Numbered from the stretch's first letter, positions 9,268-18,235 are shown. The stretch is DNA of 64,000 nucleotides from Flavobacterium psychroterrae (GCF_018380615.1 NZ_JAGYVZ010000021.1:1-64000), one strand, 5' to 3'. The notes: generated by a model not told the origin, from the letters alone. Numbers and translations: made by a program.

Positions 9268-9770
9268 AAACAAAAGTAATATATCCCTTAATTGGGATAT
9301 TATTTTTATCGCTTTCATCTTTTGCATTCCATAAGTTTTATATGGGAGTTTTTCAGGTCAATTATGCGGTCGAGAAAAAAATGATTCAAATTACTTCGAG
9401 AATCTTTATCGATGATTTGAATAATGGAATGGAAAAGAAATACCATCAAAAAACATTCGTAGGAACCGATAAGGAAACCCAGGCTGATGTTGATTTGCTA
9501 AAGAAATATCTTGCTGAAAATTTTATTATCAAAATAAATGGTCAGTCAAAACCCATCACTTTTTTATCTAAAGAAGTAGAATCTAATGATGTTTTAGTAT
9601 GCTATTCCCGAATAAAAGATATCGATAAATTCAAAACAATCGAAATCTCAAATACTGTTTTAGTAGACTGGAATAGTGAACAGCAAAACATTACACATAT
9701 TTCAGCATTTGGCACAAAAAAGAGCGTTCTCTTTACAGAATCTTCAAGGAAAGAAGTGTTAAAGTACTAA
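9264..9770 (+). CDS. DUF6702 family protein
   Basis: A 168-residue exported protein. Seen: a signal peptide (residues 1-21) followed by HKFYMGVFQVNYAVEKKMIQ, the opening typical of DUF6702, and a beta-rich body. Known: the family commonly sits directly upstream of M1 metallopeptidase genes in Flavobacteriia, as here; its activity is unknown. The ATGA overlap with the previous gene places it last in the operon. A 67-base gap separates it from the peptidase. Confidence 0.8.
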   Translation: MKTKVIYPLIGILFLSLSSFAFHKFYMGVFQVNYAVEKKMIQITSRIFIDDLNNGMEKKYHQKTFVGTDKETQADVDLLKKYLAENFIIKINGQSKPITFLSKEVESNDVLVCYSRIKDIDKFKTIEISNTVLVDWNSEQQNITHISAFGTKKSVLFTESSRKEVLKY

Positions 9771-9837
9771 TTAAAACATACAATTATGGTTTTAATTGTT
9801 ATTTTCACACCCTGACTCAAATTACCATTAAAAATTT

Positions 9838-12075
9838 ATGAAAAAGCTTTCATTATTATTGATTTTTCCTGCAATATTGCTCGCTCAGGAAAAAACAGTT
9901 GCTCCAAGACAACAAGGAAAGTACGATACTAACAAATTCAGTCAAATGTATGATTTGTTAGCAACACCTAATATGTTTCGTACTGCATCCGGAGCTCCCG
10001 GACCTGCTTATTACCAACAACAGGCAGATTATAAAATTGATATTGAATTAGACGATAAAAATTCAAAATTAAGCGGTTCTGAAGTAATAACATATTCAAA
10101 CAATTCACCGGATAGTTTAGAATACTTATGGATTCAGTTAGATCAAAATCAGGCAAAAGCCAATACGCAGACATCATTAGCAGAAGGAGAAAAAATTAGT
10201 CAGGTATTACCACTTGAAGGTTTTTCGACTAAATATTTAAAAAAGAATTTAGAACGCGGTTTTAATATTGAAACGGTAAAGGATTCAAAAGGAAATCCAA
10301 TGTCGTATACCATCAATGAAACCATGATGCGTATTAATTTAGTTACGCCATTAAAACCCGGTGAGAAAATTTCATTGGCAATAAAATGGTGGTACAATAT
10401 TAATAACTACAGAAAAGAAGGCGGACGTTCTGGTTATGAATTGTTCGAAAAAGACGGCAATAAATTATACGTAATTGCCCAATTTTACCCAAGAATGGCA
10501 GTTTATAATGACGTTGAAGGCTGGCAGAATATGCAATTTTGGGGAGGTGGAGAATTTGCTTTGCCTTTTGGAAATTTTGACGTAAATATTACAGTTCCTG
10601 CAGATCACGTTATTGACGCTACGGGAGAATTGACAAACAGAAGTGAAGTTTTTACACCAGAACAGGTAAAACGTTACGAACAAGCTCAAAAATCATTTGA
10701 TAAACCAGTTGTAATTGTTACACAAGCTGAAGCAGAAGTAACAGAAAAAGGATTTTCTGAAAAGAAAAAAACATGGAAATTCAGTGCTAAAAACGTACGT
10801 GATTTCGGAATTGCATCTTCAAGAAAATTCATTTATGATGCAATGGCTGTAAAAATGGGAAATAGAGTAGTGATGGCAGAATCTGTTTATCCAAAAGAAG
10901 CAAATCCGCTTTGGGGAGAAACATCAACAATGGTTGTTGCGCATACTTTAAAAAGCTATTCATCACATACATTTGAATATCCTTATCCAAAAGCAGTTTC
11001 AGTTTCGGCAGAAGATCAGGGAATGGAATATCCTATGATTTGCTGGAATTATGGTCGTCCTGATGAAAACGGAAAAACGAGTAAAGAAGTTAAAAACGGA
11101 ATGATTGGTGTTGTAATTCACGAAGTTGGACATACATTTTTCCCAATGATTGTAAACTCAGACGAGCGTCAATGGACGTGGATGGATGAAGGTTTAAACT
11201 CATTTTTAGAATATCTGGCAGAACAGGAATTAGATCCAACTTTCCCTTCAAGACGCGGACCGGCAAAAAATATCGTTCCTTACATGAGCGGAGATCAAAA
11301 GTTTTTAGAGCCTATTATGTCCAATTCTGAAACGATTCAGCAATTTGGAAATAACGCTTACGGAAAACCTGCTACAGGGCTTAATATTTTAAGAGAAGTG
11401 GTGATGGGAAGAGAATTGTTTGATTATGCCTTTAAAACATATGCAAACAGATGGAAATTCAAACACCCGACTCCTGAAGATTTCTTTAGAACTATGGAAG
11501 ATGCTTCGGCCGTAGATTTAGACTGGTTTTTTAGAGGATGGTTTTATTCAACTGATTTTGTAGATATTGGAATCAAAGATGTGAAACAATATTACGTTTC
11601 TGAAACGCCAACGGCAGATCTTAAGGATGTAAAAGTGAAAAAAGGACGTTTTGGTTTCGAGAAAGGACCTTTCGTTTATTTGGTTTCCGGAGATAATACT
11701 GAGGTTACCGCTGCAAGCAAAAAACCGTTAAAAGTAGAAGATTTTAAGCCATTGGCTGATTATGTAGATCAAACTTTTACTGCTGAGGAAAAATCAGCAT
11801 TAAAAACGCCTAAATATTTCTATGAAGTTGAGTTTAACAAGCCAGGCGGAATGATTATGCCAATTCTTGTTGAAATTACTTATGAAGATGGTACAAAAGA
11901 TAATTACCAATATCCGGCTCAAATCTGGAGAAAAAGTAATGATACCGCTAAAAAAGTTTATGCAACTTCAAAAGCGATAAAAAGCATACAAATTGATCCA
12001 AAATTAATGACTGCTGATATTGATGTAACCAATAATTCATGGCCAAAAGTAGAAGTAAAGTCAAAATTTGATTAA
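9838..12075 (+). CDS. M1 family metallopeptidase
   Basis: A 745-residue exported zinc aminopeptidase-like enzyme. Seen: a signal peptide (LLLIFPAILLAQE), an N-terminal beta domain, the exopeptidase-type motif QGMEYP at about 399-404, the zinc site HEVGH at 428-432 and the third ligand in DEGLNSF about 20 residues on. Known: M1 enzymes remove N-terminal residues from peptides. Inferred: periplasmic or surface peptide digestion. No T9SS C-terminal domain is evident. A strong terminator follows at 12086. Confidence 0.9.
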   Translation: MKKLSLLLIFPAILLAQEKTVAPRQQGKYDTNKFSQMYDLLATPNMFRTASGAPGPAYYQQQADYKIDIELDDKNSKLSGSEVITYSNNSPDSLEYLWIQLDQNQAKANTQTSLAEGEKISQVLPLEGFSTKYLKKNLERGFNIETVKDSKGNPMSYTINETMMRINLVTPLKPGEKISLAIKWWYNINNYRKEGGRSGYELFEKDGNKLYVIAQFYPRMAVYNDVEGWQNMQFWGGGEFALPFGNFDVNITVPADHVIDATGELTNRSEVFTPEQVKRYEQAQKSFDKPVVIVTQAEAEVTEKGFSEKKKTWKFSAKNVRDFGIASSRKFIYDAMAVKMGNRVVMAESVYPKEANPLWGETSTMVVAHTLKSYSSHTFEYPYPKAVSVSAEDQGMEYPMICWNYGRPDENGKTSKEVKNGMIGVVIHEVGHTFFPMIVNSDERQWTWMDEGLNSFLEYLAEQELDPTFPSRRGPAKNIVPYMSGDQKFLEPIMSNSETIQQFGNNAYGKPATGLNILREVVMGRELFDYAFKTYANRWKFKHPTPEDFFRTMEDASAVDLDWFFRGWFYSTDFVDIGIKDVKQYYVSETPTADLKDVKVKKGRFGFEKGPFVYLVSGDNTEVTAASKKPLKVEDFKPLADYVDQTFTAEEKSALKTPKYFYEVEFNKPGGMIMPILVEITYEDGTKDNYQYPAQIWRKSNDTAKKVYATSKAIKSIQIDPKLMTADIDVTNNSWPKVEVKSKFD

Positions 12076-12085
12076 TACAAACCTG

Positions 12086-12113
12086 AAAGACTCTGAAAAG
12101 AGTCTTTTTTTTT
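12086..12113 (+). terminator. Terminator after the M1 peptidase
   Basis: AAAGACTCT / AGAGTCTTT stem with a GAAA tetraloop followed by a T run. Confidence 0.85.
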
Positions 12114-12148
12114 AAGTAAATTTTAAAACTCTCAGCTACAAAATTTAA

Positions 12149-12156
12149 TATCTTTG
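12149..12156 (+). promoter_or_regulatory. -7 element of the tatA-like gene
   Basis: TATCTTTG fits TAnnTTTG. A transcript from here would start near 12162, which rules out the in-frame ATG at 12154 and supports the ATG at 12178. Confidence 0.6.
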
Positions 12157-12177
12157 TGGCACACAAAAATAAAAGAT

Positions 12178-12537
12178 ATGTTTGGTATAGGAGGAGGAGA
12201 ACTAGTTTTTATATTATTTATCGTACTTATGCTTTTTGGTTCAGACAAAGTGCCTGAAATTGCTCGTACAATGGGTAAAGCTATGGCGCAGTTAAAAAAC
12301 GCGACCAACGATATTAAAAGTGAAATTCACAAAGGAGCAGAAGCTAATGGTCTTGACCATAATTCTTTGACAAGTATCACCGGTAATATCAATGCTCAGA
12401 TCAATGAAGCCAAAACAAACTTATTAGGAGATAATGCAAATTTAACTTCAAATTTGTTAGGTGATACAGCCACAGAAATAGACAAAGTAAAAGAAGATAT
12501 TGACACTATCTCAGGACCTGTAAAACGCCACCTGTAA
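12178..12537 (+). CDS. tatA: Sec-independent translocase TatA/B-like protein
   Basis: A 119-residue single-pass membrane protein. Seen: MFGIGGGELVFILFIVLMLF (one transmembrane helix), the hinge FGSDKVPEIAR, then an amphipathic helix (TMGKAMAQLKNATNDIKSEI) and a polar tail. This is the TatA/B plan, and the length is between typical TatA and TatB. Known: TatA forms the channel and TatB binds signal peptides. No tatC lies nearby. Start chosen because the upstream ATG (12154) overlaps the promoter. It shares TAATG with the next gene. Confidence 0.8.
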   Translation: MFGIGGGELVFILFIVLMLFGSDKVPEIARTMGKAMAQLKNATNDIKSEIHKGAEANGLDHNSLTSITGNINAQINEAKTNLLGDNANLTSNLLGDTATEIDKVKEDIDTISGPVKRHL

Positions 12538-13100
12538 TGCTTGAAAAAATACAGGAATTAGACACCAGTCTTTTAATATATCTTAACGGTTTAGGTTCTG
12601 AAAAATACGATCAATTTTGGCTCATTATTACAAGTCAGTTAAATTGGACACCGCTTTTTTTATTAATGTTTTATCTTATTTATAAAAAAATAGGCGGAAA
12701 ACAAACCTTGTATGTTTTGTTATTTATAGCGGTTTTATTAGCTTTTACAGACCAGACAACCAATTTATTCAAATACACATTTCAGCGTTTACGCCCTTGT
12801 AATAATCCAGATATCAATTCGATTATACGCGTTGTTCAGGTTAGAAAATCATATAGTTTCTTCTCAGGACATGCCGCAAATACAATGGCAGTAGCAACGT
12901 TTTTATATTTTGTTTTAAAACGTTATTTCAAATATTTAGGGTTCTTATTTTTATGGCCTTTAATATTTGCTTACAGCCGTATTTATTTAGGATTGCATTA
13001 TCCGGGAGACATTCTAACAGGTTATTTCTTTGGAGCAATTTTCGGATCTTTACTTTATCTAGTATATAGAAAACTAAAACCACAATATTTTCCGGGATAA
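12537..13100 (+). CDS. PAP2 family membrane phosphatase
   Basis: A 187-residue integral membrane phosphatase. Seen: the three PAP2 signatures KYTFQRLRP, YSFFSGHAAN and SRIYLGLHYPGD, spread between about five transmembrane helices. Known: the family dephosphorylates lipids such as undecaprenyl pyrophosphate or phosphatidylglycerophosphate; the sequence does not decide which. Its start codon overlaps the stop of the tatA-like gene by one base, so the two are cotranscribed. Confidence 0.85.
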   Translation: MLEKIQELDTSLLIYLNGLGSEKYDQFWLIITSQLNWTPLFLLMFYLIYKKIGGKQTLYVLLFIAVLLAFTDQTTNLFKYTFQRLRPCNNPDINSIIRVVQVRKSYSFFSGHAANTMAVATFLYFVLKRYFKYLGFLFLWPLIFAYSRIYLGLHYPGDILTGYFFGAIFGSLLYLVYRKLKPQYFPG

Positions 13101-13188
13101 TTTTCAGGAGCTATTTCCAGCTATCCGTTTCAATCTTTTATGCCGAACCCCGGCACAAAAGGATTTACACTTCTATCTGGGCTAGGAC
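13101..13188. repeat. Flavobacterial imperfect-palindrome intergenic repeat
   Basis: Begins TTTTCAGGAGCTATTTCC immediately after the PAP2 stop and contains a central hairpin TTTTATGCCG / CGGCACAAAA, ending near CTGGGCTAGG. From memory, AGGAGCTATTTCC ... GGGCTAGG words of this kind recur between genes in many Flavobacterium genomes. Function unknown. Confidence 0.5.
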
Positions 13189-13263
13189 ATTTGTTTTCAA
13201 AAGGAGTCTAATATTATATCACTCTTTGAATTACCTCCCGCTTTAGCGAGAGCATAAAAAATC

Positions 13264-13311
13264 AAAAAAAAAAGCTTTAGCCAAACATTTCGTTTGGCTA
13301 AAGCTTTTTTT
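13264..13311. terminator. Strong bidirectional terminator hairpin
   Basis: AAAAAAGCTTTAGCCAAAC / GTTTGGCTAAAGCTTTTTT, a perfect 19-bp stem with a five-base loop (ATTTC), with an A run on the left and a T run on the right. Confidence 0.8.
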
Positions 13312-13385
13312 GATATCATCATATTTAACTCCAGCCAAAGCTGGAGGCAATTTAATCAAGTTTTAATAATTTTCGATTCATGTTT

Positions 13386-13483
13386 GTCATTTCGAAGAAT
13401 GAGAAATCCCACTAGTAATTCTATAAAGATTGGCGACTCCAAAAGCGGAGTTTCTCATGTGATTTCTCATTCTTCGAAATGAC
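13386..13483. repeat. GTCATTTCGAAGAATGAGAAATC palindromic element
   Basis: A 23-bp perfect inverted repeat flanks a 52-base centre holding AGTAATTC ... AGATTGGCGAC. The arm and centre words match a second element at 32217-32306, so this is one dispersed repeat family. It lies between convergent genes. Confidence 0.75.
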
Positions 13484-13502
13484 AACTTGACGACTAAATA
13501 AT

Positions 13503-14231
13503 TCATGTAAAAGCCAGATTCTCAACAATAATCTTTTCACTCCATTCTAAACCTTCAGGAAGTTGTTGATTACTAAATTCAATATGAATAACCCTTCTTC
13601 TTTCGTTATTTGTAGTTTTATTTGAAGCGTGAAATAGTAAAGGCTTCATAATCATGATTCCGCCTTTTTCAACTTCACAAATTGTTTCATTTTTAATTTC
13701 AAGATTTTCAACCCTGAAAATTCCTTTTGAATGCGAATCATTTATAACTTTCAAAGCGCCGTTATCCTTCGTTGTTTTGTCAATATGAATTCTTATTGTA
13801 AAATTGTTTTCCAGAATTTCTATTGGAGGCTGAACCGCAAATTGATTTTGTTTTGTAGTCCAGTTTTCAAAGTTTTCAATCTCAGTTTTTTTATCTACCG
13901 AAATGGTCAAATCCTGATGATAAGCGACAAACCAATTTGATTTTTCAGGTTTATCAAAATAAATAGATTTCGTTATAAAATATCCTTTACCAAAAGTTGA
14001 AGCTATAATATCTTTTAAGTTTTTATTAAATAGATAAGGCAAAGTTTCAGGAATTTCTTTGTGAAATTGCCTGATAGCAAATAAATCCTGAGATTTTCTA
14101 AAAGTTGAATTTTCAGTTTTATTCTCCGTAACATCCTCAATTAGAGAAATCAGTTTTTTAATTTCAACTTCAGAATATACATTATCAATAATTGTAAAAC
14201 CTTCGGAATTTATTTGATTTGCAACATTCAT
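13503..14231 (-). CDS. Phytanoyl-CoA dioxygenase (PhyH) family protein
   Basis: A 242-residue Fe(II)/2-oxoglutarate-dependent oxygenase. Seen: the metal motif HQD in WFVAYHQDLTIS (about residue 104), a distal His in LLFHASNKT (about 200) and an Arg-rich segment RRRVIHIEFS that fits the 2-oxoglutarate carboxylate contact. No signal peptide. Known: PhyH-like enzymes hydroxylate varied small molecules; the substrate cannot be read from the sequence. Transcribed alone, convergent with the PAP2 gene across the repeat cluster. Confidence 0.8.
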   Translation of the reverse strand: MNVANQINSEGFTIIDNVYSEVEIKKLISLIEDVTENKTENSTFRKSQDLFAIRQFHKEIPETLPYLFNKNLKDIIASTFGKGYFITKSIYFDKPEKSNWFVAYHQDLTISVDKKTEIENFENWTTKQNQFAVQPPIEILENNFTIRIHIDKTTKDNGALKVINDSHSKGIFRVENLEIKNETICEVEKGGIMIMKPLLFHASNKTTNNERRRVIHIEFSNQQLPEGLEWSEKIIVENLAFT

Positions 14232-14301
14232 TTTGAAATCAATTTATGTAATTATTACTAGAAACTTAGCATCTTAATACCTCAGAAACTTAGCGCTTTT
14301 T

Positions 14302-14943
14302 TTAAAGAACCCTACTAACAGTCAAACCATCACGAATAGGTAATAAAACCGTTTCAACTCTTGGATCATTTTTCAAAAGCAGATTATATTCTAAAAGTAC
14401 TTTTGTACTAACATCATTTGGATGAACGGGTTCAAGGATTTTTCCGCTCCATAAAACATTATCAGACAAAATGATGCCGCCTTTATTCATTTTCGGAACA
14501 ATCATTTCCCAATAGTTCAGGTAATTTTCCTTATCCGCATCAATAAAAACCAAATCAAATTTTACATCCAGATTTGGAATAATATCCACAGCTTCACCCA
14601 AATGCTGAAAAATTTGCTTCCCCCAAGACGACGCATCAAAATATTTACGTTGAAAATCGACTAATTCTTCCTTTATGTCAATAGTGTGCAATTGACCGTT
14701 TTCCTGCATTCCTTCGCACAAACACAAAGCCGCATAACCGGTATAAGTACCAATTTCAAGAATATTTACCGGACGAATCAATTTAGATAACATACTTAAA
14801 ACACGACCCTGAAAATGTCCGCTTAACATTCTTGGCAAAAGTATTTTCTGATACGTTTCCTTGTTTAGTTTGGCTAATAATTCTGGTTCGTTTTCAGAAT
14901 GTTGTTCAATATAATCTTCTAGTTCCTGTGATATAAAATGCAT
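14302..14943 (-). CDS. O-methyltransferase (SAM-dependent, class I)
   Basis: A 213-residue cytoplasmic methyltransferase. Seen: the SAM motif ILEIGTYTGYAALCL, an acidic strand end in LHTIDIKEE, FDLVFIDADKENY (the metal-binding DADK of catechol-type O-methyltransferases) and LSDNVLWSGKI. Known: this group methylates catechol-like hydroxyls with a divalent metal. Start chosen at 14943 (MHFISQELEDYI), which gives the usual family length; the reading frame extends upstream to 15036 but with no homology. The acceptor is unknown. Confidence 0.85.
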   Translation of the reverse strand: MHFISQELEDYIEQHSENEPELLAKLNKETYQKILLPRMLSGHFQGRVLSMLSKLIRPVNILEIGTYTGYAALCLCEGMQENGQLHTIDIKEELVDFQRKYFDASSWGKQIFQHLGEAVDIIPNLDVKFDLVFIDADKENYLNYWEMIVPKMNKGGIILSDNVLWSGKILEPVHPNDVSTKVLLEYNLLLKNDPRVETVLLPIRDGLTVSRVL

Positions 14944-15054
14944 GTGATAATCTTCTAAATTTGATTGTAAAAATACAAAAAATATTGCTTCACTTTTTTG
15001 CATAAAAAAACCATCCGCGGCGGCAGATGGTTTCAATTCTACATTTTGATAGAA

Positions 15055-15387
15055 TTATTTTTTTAAAGCTTCATTAACTTCTTTTGCTGTTTTCACAGTT
15101 CCGTCCTTTGCAGCTTTTGCAGCATTTTCTACTTTTTGAGCTCCTTTTTTAGTTGCATCTTTTACATCTTGCGCAGCATTTTCAGAAGCTGCTTTAGCTT
15201 TTGCAGCAGCATTCTCGGCTTTAATAACAGCACTGTCTTTTGCTTGTTCAATATCTGTAGTTAACGTATCAACTTTGTTTCCAAGAGTTAATTCATCTTC
15301 TGCAGGTTTTGGTTCTTTCTTCTCGCAAGATTGAACAGCGAATGCTAATAGAGCGATAACAGCTAAGCTTAAAATTTGTTTTTTCAT
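15055..15387 (-). CDS. Small Ala/Lys-rich helical lipoprotein
   Basis: A 110-residue lipoprotein. Seen: a signal with lipobox FAVQSC, a short acidic linker, then about 65 residues of Ala/Lys/Glu-rich sequence (AENAAAKAKAASENAAQDVK ...) with an 11-residue rhythm, predicted to be one long amphipathic helix, as in LEA-like or apolipoprotein-like proteins. Known: no function can be assigned. Inferred: an envelope stress or spacer protein. Also possible: a low-complexity protein with only a structural role. Confidence 0.7.
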   Translation of the reverse strand: MKKQILSLAVIALLAFAVQSCEKKEPKPAEDELTLGNKVDTLTTDIEQAKDSAVIKAENAAAKAKAASENAAQDVKDATKKGAQKVENAAKAAKDGTVKTAKEVNEALKK

Positions 15388-15642
15388 AATGAATGATTTT
15401 TTTTAGGTTGATAAAATTTAAAGGTTATAAAGCTGAAAAATAAAGATACACATTTTAAAATGACTGAGCTCTTTGTAAAGTTATTTTTCATTTCAGGACA
15501 AGACAATACTCGTGCCACAAATTTTAATTTTAAAATATTAGATATGATTTTTTTAATGCTTAAATAGTCTTCATAATCCTTTGGAATCAAAATCTGTAAA
15601 ATGATAAAATGAAATTTCGATTTTATCAAAAAAGGATATAAT

Positions 15643-16194
15643 TTAGTTTTTGTATAAACTAAAATTAATTACAATTTCATCTTTAACCTTTATTAAGCCT
15701 GCCATTTTTACCGGAGCTTCTAATTCCAGATCCGAAAACTTTAAGTTAAGTGTTCCCTCAATTTTATCATCTGTATTATACAATATAAAATCTTTGTATT
15801 TTAATGTTTTATCTGTAATAAAAAAGTTAAGATTGCATTTGTAGTTTTTACCGTTTGGTTTTATATCTGTTATGCAAACAATACTATTCGGGAATTTTTT
15901 CGCCTTCACAGTACCTTGTAAATCTTTGGTCATTATTTTGTTGCCACAATCAAAATTTGACATTTTGATTTCGGTTTTAAAAGTGTTTTTTTTATTTGAG
16001 TTTAAGTAAACTGTGTCTTTTATAGTAAAAGTATTTGAACAGTTATACTTGCCAACAGTAGATAGTCCGTTAATTTCTATTTTAATTTTATTTATTATCA
16101 AAGTTGTATCTTCTGTTAAAAAATTGGGTTTAGCGCTTCCCAAAAAAAAGAAAATTGCTAAACCCATAATTAAGATTAAAAATCTCGTTTTCAT
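15643..16194 (-). CDS. YceI-like exported protein (divergent)
   Basis: A 183-residue exported protein. Seen: a signal peptide (residues 1-21), then a beta-rich body in which FKTEIKMSNFDCGNKIMTKD and KAKKFPNSIVCITDI resemble the central strands of the YceI fold (a lipocalin-like barrel that binds isoprenoids). Two paired cysteines may form disulphides. The match is weak and rests partly on position: it is last in a YceI-porin operon, 5 bases after the porin gene. Function unknown. Confidence 0.5.
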   Translation of the reverse strand: MKTRFLILIMGLAIFFFLGSAKPNFLTEDTTLIINKIKIEINGLSTVGKYNCSNTFTIKDTVYLNSNKKNTFKTEIKMSNFDCGNKIMTKDLQGTVKAKKFPNSIVCITDIKPNGKNYKCNLNFFITDKTLKYKDFILYNTDDKIEGTLNLKFSDLELEAPVKMAGLIKVKDEIVINFSLYKN

Positions 16195-16199
16195 TTTTT

Positions 16200-17579
16200 T
16201 TAGAATGAAATTGTTGCTTCAAACATTAGTCCTTCAAATTTTCCTCCGTAGAAATCATTTGGCATTGACACTCCCGCTACGTTCCCAAATAGCTGATAGT
16301 TTTTGTAATTCTGCTGTACATATGAAAGTTTTGCCAATATATTTTTAGTCATAAACCAACCTGCGGCAGCTTCAAATCTGTTAACCTGAACAGCATCAGC
16401 ATCAGTGTTTTTAAGTTTTCCATCAACTAAATTATATTTAGCGCCTAGATATAAGTTTTCGTGACTTCCAAAACGATATACTAAATCGCCCACATATTGG
16501 TTGACGTTACGGGTATCATCCGTTCCTTTATAATCACCTCCCGAAGCAAATTCTAAAGTACCAAAGAATTCAAAACCTTTATATTTTACAAATGGATTAA
16601 TCATATACGAAGTAGCCCAGTTCCCAAATCCAGGATTAAATCTGCCTGTATCTTTATTAGTTTCAGAATCTAAGATATTTGAACTTGGGTAACCAATTGT
16701 TCCGGCGTGCGTCATAACACTATAAAAACGACTTCCTGCCCTGTCAGAAGAGTATAAGTTACCACTAGAGTTTGCTGTATGATAGTAAGATCCGGTAAGT
16801 CTGATTCTTAAATCACTGTCAATTTGTTTGTCCCAGCCTAATTTAGCCAATATTGTAGGGCTAATCGTTGTATTTTGATCTGGAGCAATTACAGTAGGTG
16901 TTCCTGGAATAACTTCTTGTACATTTTGATTTAATTTAGAGTTTGTTACTCCAATCATACTTACAAAGCCACTTCTGTTATAGTATACTTCAGCTCCCAT
17001 TTCGGTAGTAAAAGCGTCCATGATATTGTTTCCAATAAAAGGATTTGTTATCGTGTAAGCGTTGTTACTTCTTCTAAAATGCGCATCACCGTAGTTATTC
17101 TCCATTTGACCTATTTTGATGGTGGTATATTTCATCACATCTTCAAGAAGTCCTTTTTTAATAAAATCTAATTTGTCGATTTGTAAATATCCTCCTTGAA
17201 CCCAGGTTTCATGATGGTGTCTTGACGCAAGATAAATGTCTAAGTTTACACGCACACCATCTGCTAATTGTGCACCAATAGTCATATTAGCGTTAGGTAA
17301 ATTAAAGTCGTTTGTTAGATTATTTAATCTATAAGCAGCGTTAGCGCCGGTTAAATCTCTTTGATCGTTGAACGAATTTATGGCTTGAAACTGTAAGGTA
17401 AATGCGCCGCCTAAGTCCACACTGATACCTTTATAAGCTGTGGTATCTTTTTTTATATCAAATACATTGATGGCTCTTTGATCACGGGGAACCTGATTTT
17501 GAATATGTCCAAAACTTAGTTGTGCATTTGCAGCAAACGTGCTTGTTAATGCTATAAATAGGAGATAGATTTTTTTCAT
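16200..17579 (-). CDS. Putative outer-membrane porin
   Basis: A 459-residue protein with a signal peptide (residues 1-19, ANAQ) and a body of alternating polar and aromatic strands ending in phenylalanine (FEATISF), typical of outer-membrane beta-barrels. Phrases such as MKYTTIKIGQMENNYGDAHF and PFVKYKGFEFFGTLEF resemble porins that carry anions or small molecules. The substrate is not identifiable. It lies between two YceI-type genes with 5-base gaps, so all three are probably made together. Confidence 0.7.
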   Translation of the reverse strand: MKKIYLLFIALTSTFAANAQLSFGHIQNQVPRDQRAINVFDIKKDTTAYKGISVDLGGAFTLQFQAINSFNDQRDLTGANAAYRLNNLTNDFNLPNANMTIGAQLADGVRVNLDIYLASRHHHETWVQGGYLQIDKLDFIKKGLLEDVMKYTTIKIGQMENNYGDAHFRRSNNAYTITNPFIGNNIMDAFTTEMGAEVYYNRSGFVSMIGVTNSKLNQNVQEVIPGTPTVIAPDQNTTISPTILAKLGWDKQIDSDLRIRLTGSYYHTANSSGNLYSSDRAGSRFYSVMTHAGTIGYPSSNILDSETNKDTGRFNPGFGNWATSYMINPFVKYKGFEFFGTLEFASGGDYKGTDDTRNVNQYVGDLVYRFGSHENLYLGAKYNLVDGKLKNTDADAVQVNRFEAAAGWFMTKNILAKLSYVQQNYKNYQLFGNVAGVSMPNDFYGGKFEGLMFEATISF

Positions 17580-17584
17580 GGTTA

Positions 17585-18154
17585 TTATAAATTAAAGTTT
17601 AAATTAAATTTTAAGGTTAAATCCTGACCTGTTTTAATAGTACCTAACAAAGCGGTTGGAGACTTCATTCCAAAATCATTAAAAGTAATTTTGTTTGATC
17701 CCTGCAACGTTAATATATCTTTTATAATGCTTGTTTTTACAGTAGTTTTAAGGAGTTTGCTAGTACCTGCAATTGTGTAAGTTCCGGTTAGTTCCCAAGT
17801 AGTTTCATTTACTTTTTCGGCAGATTTAAGAACATATTTTATGTTTTTGTTTTTATCAGTTTTTAAAGTTTCATACGCTACTTTGTCCATACTTTTTTTC
17901 TCGCTTTTAATACTTTCTGCTAAGAGCGTTATAGATATAGATTCGATATGAGTAAGTTTATCATTTGTAATAGTCAAGTTTGCAGTTCCTGTTCCCGAAG
18001 CAGATTTCATTTCCCAATCATGTAAGGTTGATGTGCCTAAAACTGAAAATGTTGATTTACTATCCACCGTATAACTTTTTTGTGCCGTGGCAACTGATAT
18101 AATTCCTAAAAAGGAAATTATGAAGGCGAATATTTTAATTTTTTGTGATTTCAT
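17585..18154 (-). CDS. YceI family protein
   Basis: A 189-residue periplasmic protein. Seen: a signal peptide (residues 1-25), then the YceI core with STFSVLGTSTLHDWEMKS, IKSEKKSMDKVAYETLKTDK and ITFNDFGMKSPTALLGTIK. Known: YceI folds as a barrel that holds polyisoprenoid or amide ligands. The start at 18154 is preferred because it opens the signal peptide; the frame extends 15 codons upstream with no support. First gene of the operon YceI-porin-YceI-like. A shared operator motif lies upstream. Confidence 0.85.
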   Translation of the reverse strand: MKSQKIKIFAFIISFLGIISVATAQKSYTVDSKSTFSVLGTSTLHDWEMKSASGTGTANLTITNDKLTHIESISITLLAESIKSEKKSMDKVAYETLKTDKNKNIKYVLKSAEKVNETTWELTGTYTIAGTSKLLKTTVKTSIIKDILTLQGSNKITFNDFGMKSPTALLGTIKTGQDLTLKFNLNFNL

Positions 18155-18227
18155 TTTTACTATTATTTTATTGAAGTGTTTACAATTATTTGAATTCAAT
18201 TTTAATCGCGCGTTTTATTATCTTGTT

Positions 18228-18235
18228 CAAATTTA
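18228..18235 (-). promoter_or_regulatory. -7 element of the YceI-porin operon
   Basis: TAAATTTG on the minus strand, about 75 bases before the start. No TTTG -33 element; the 18-bp motif at 18258-18275 lies where it would be expected. Confidence 0.5.

Noticed and set aside
12154..12177. ATG at 12154 as the tatA-like start
   Set aside because: It overlaps the TATCTTTG promoter element and adds residues before the conserved MFGIGGGEL.
13294..13482. 62-codon open frame on the plus strand
   Set aside because: It lies wholly within the terminator and palindromic repeat and has no protein-like features.
15384..15629. 81-codon frame on the minus strand before the helical lipoprotein
   Set aside because: No signal, family or start context; it lies in AT-rich spacer and overlaps the lipoprotein start.
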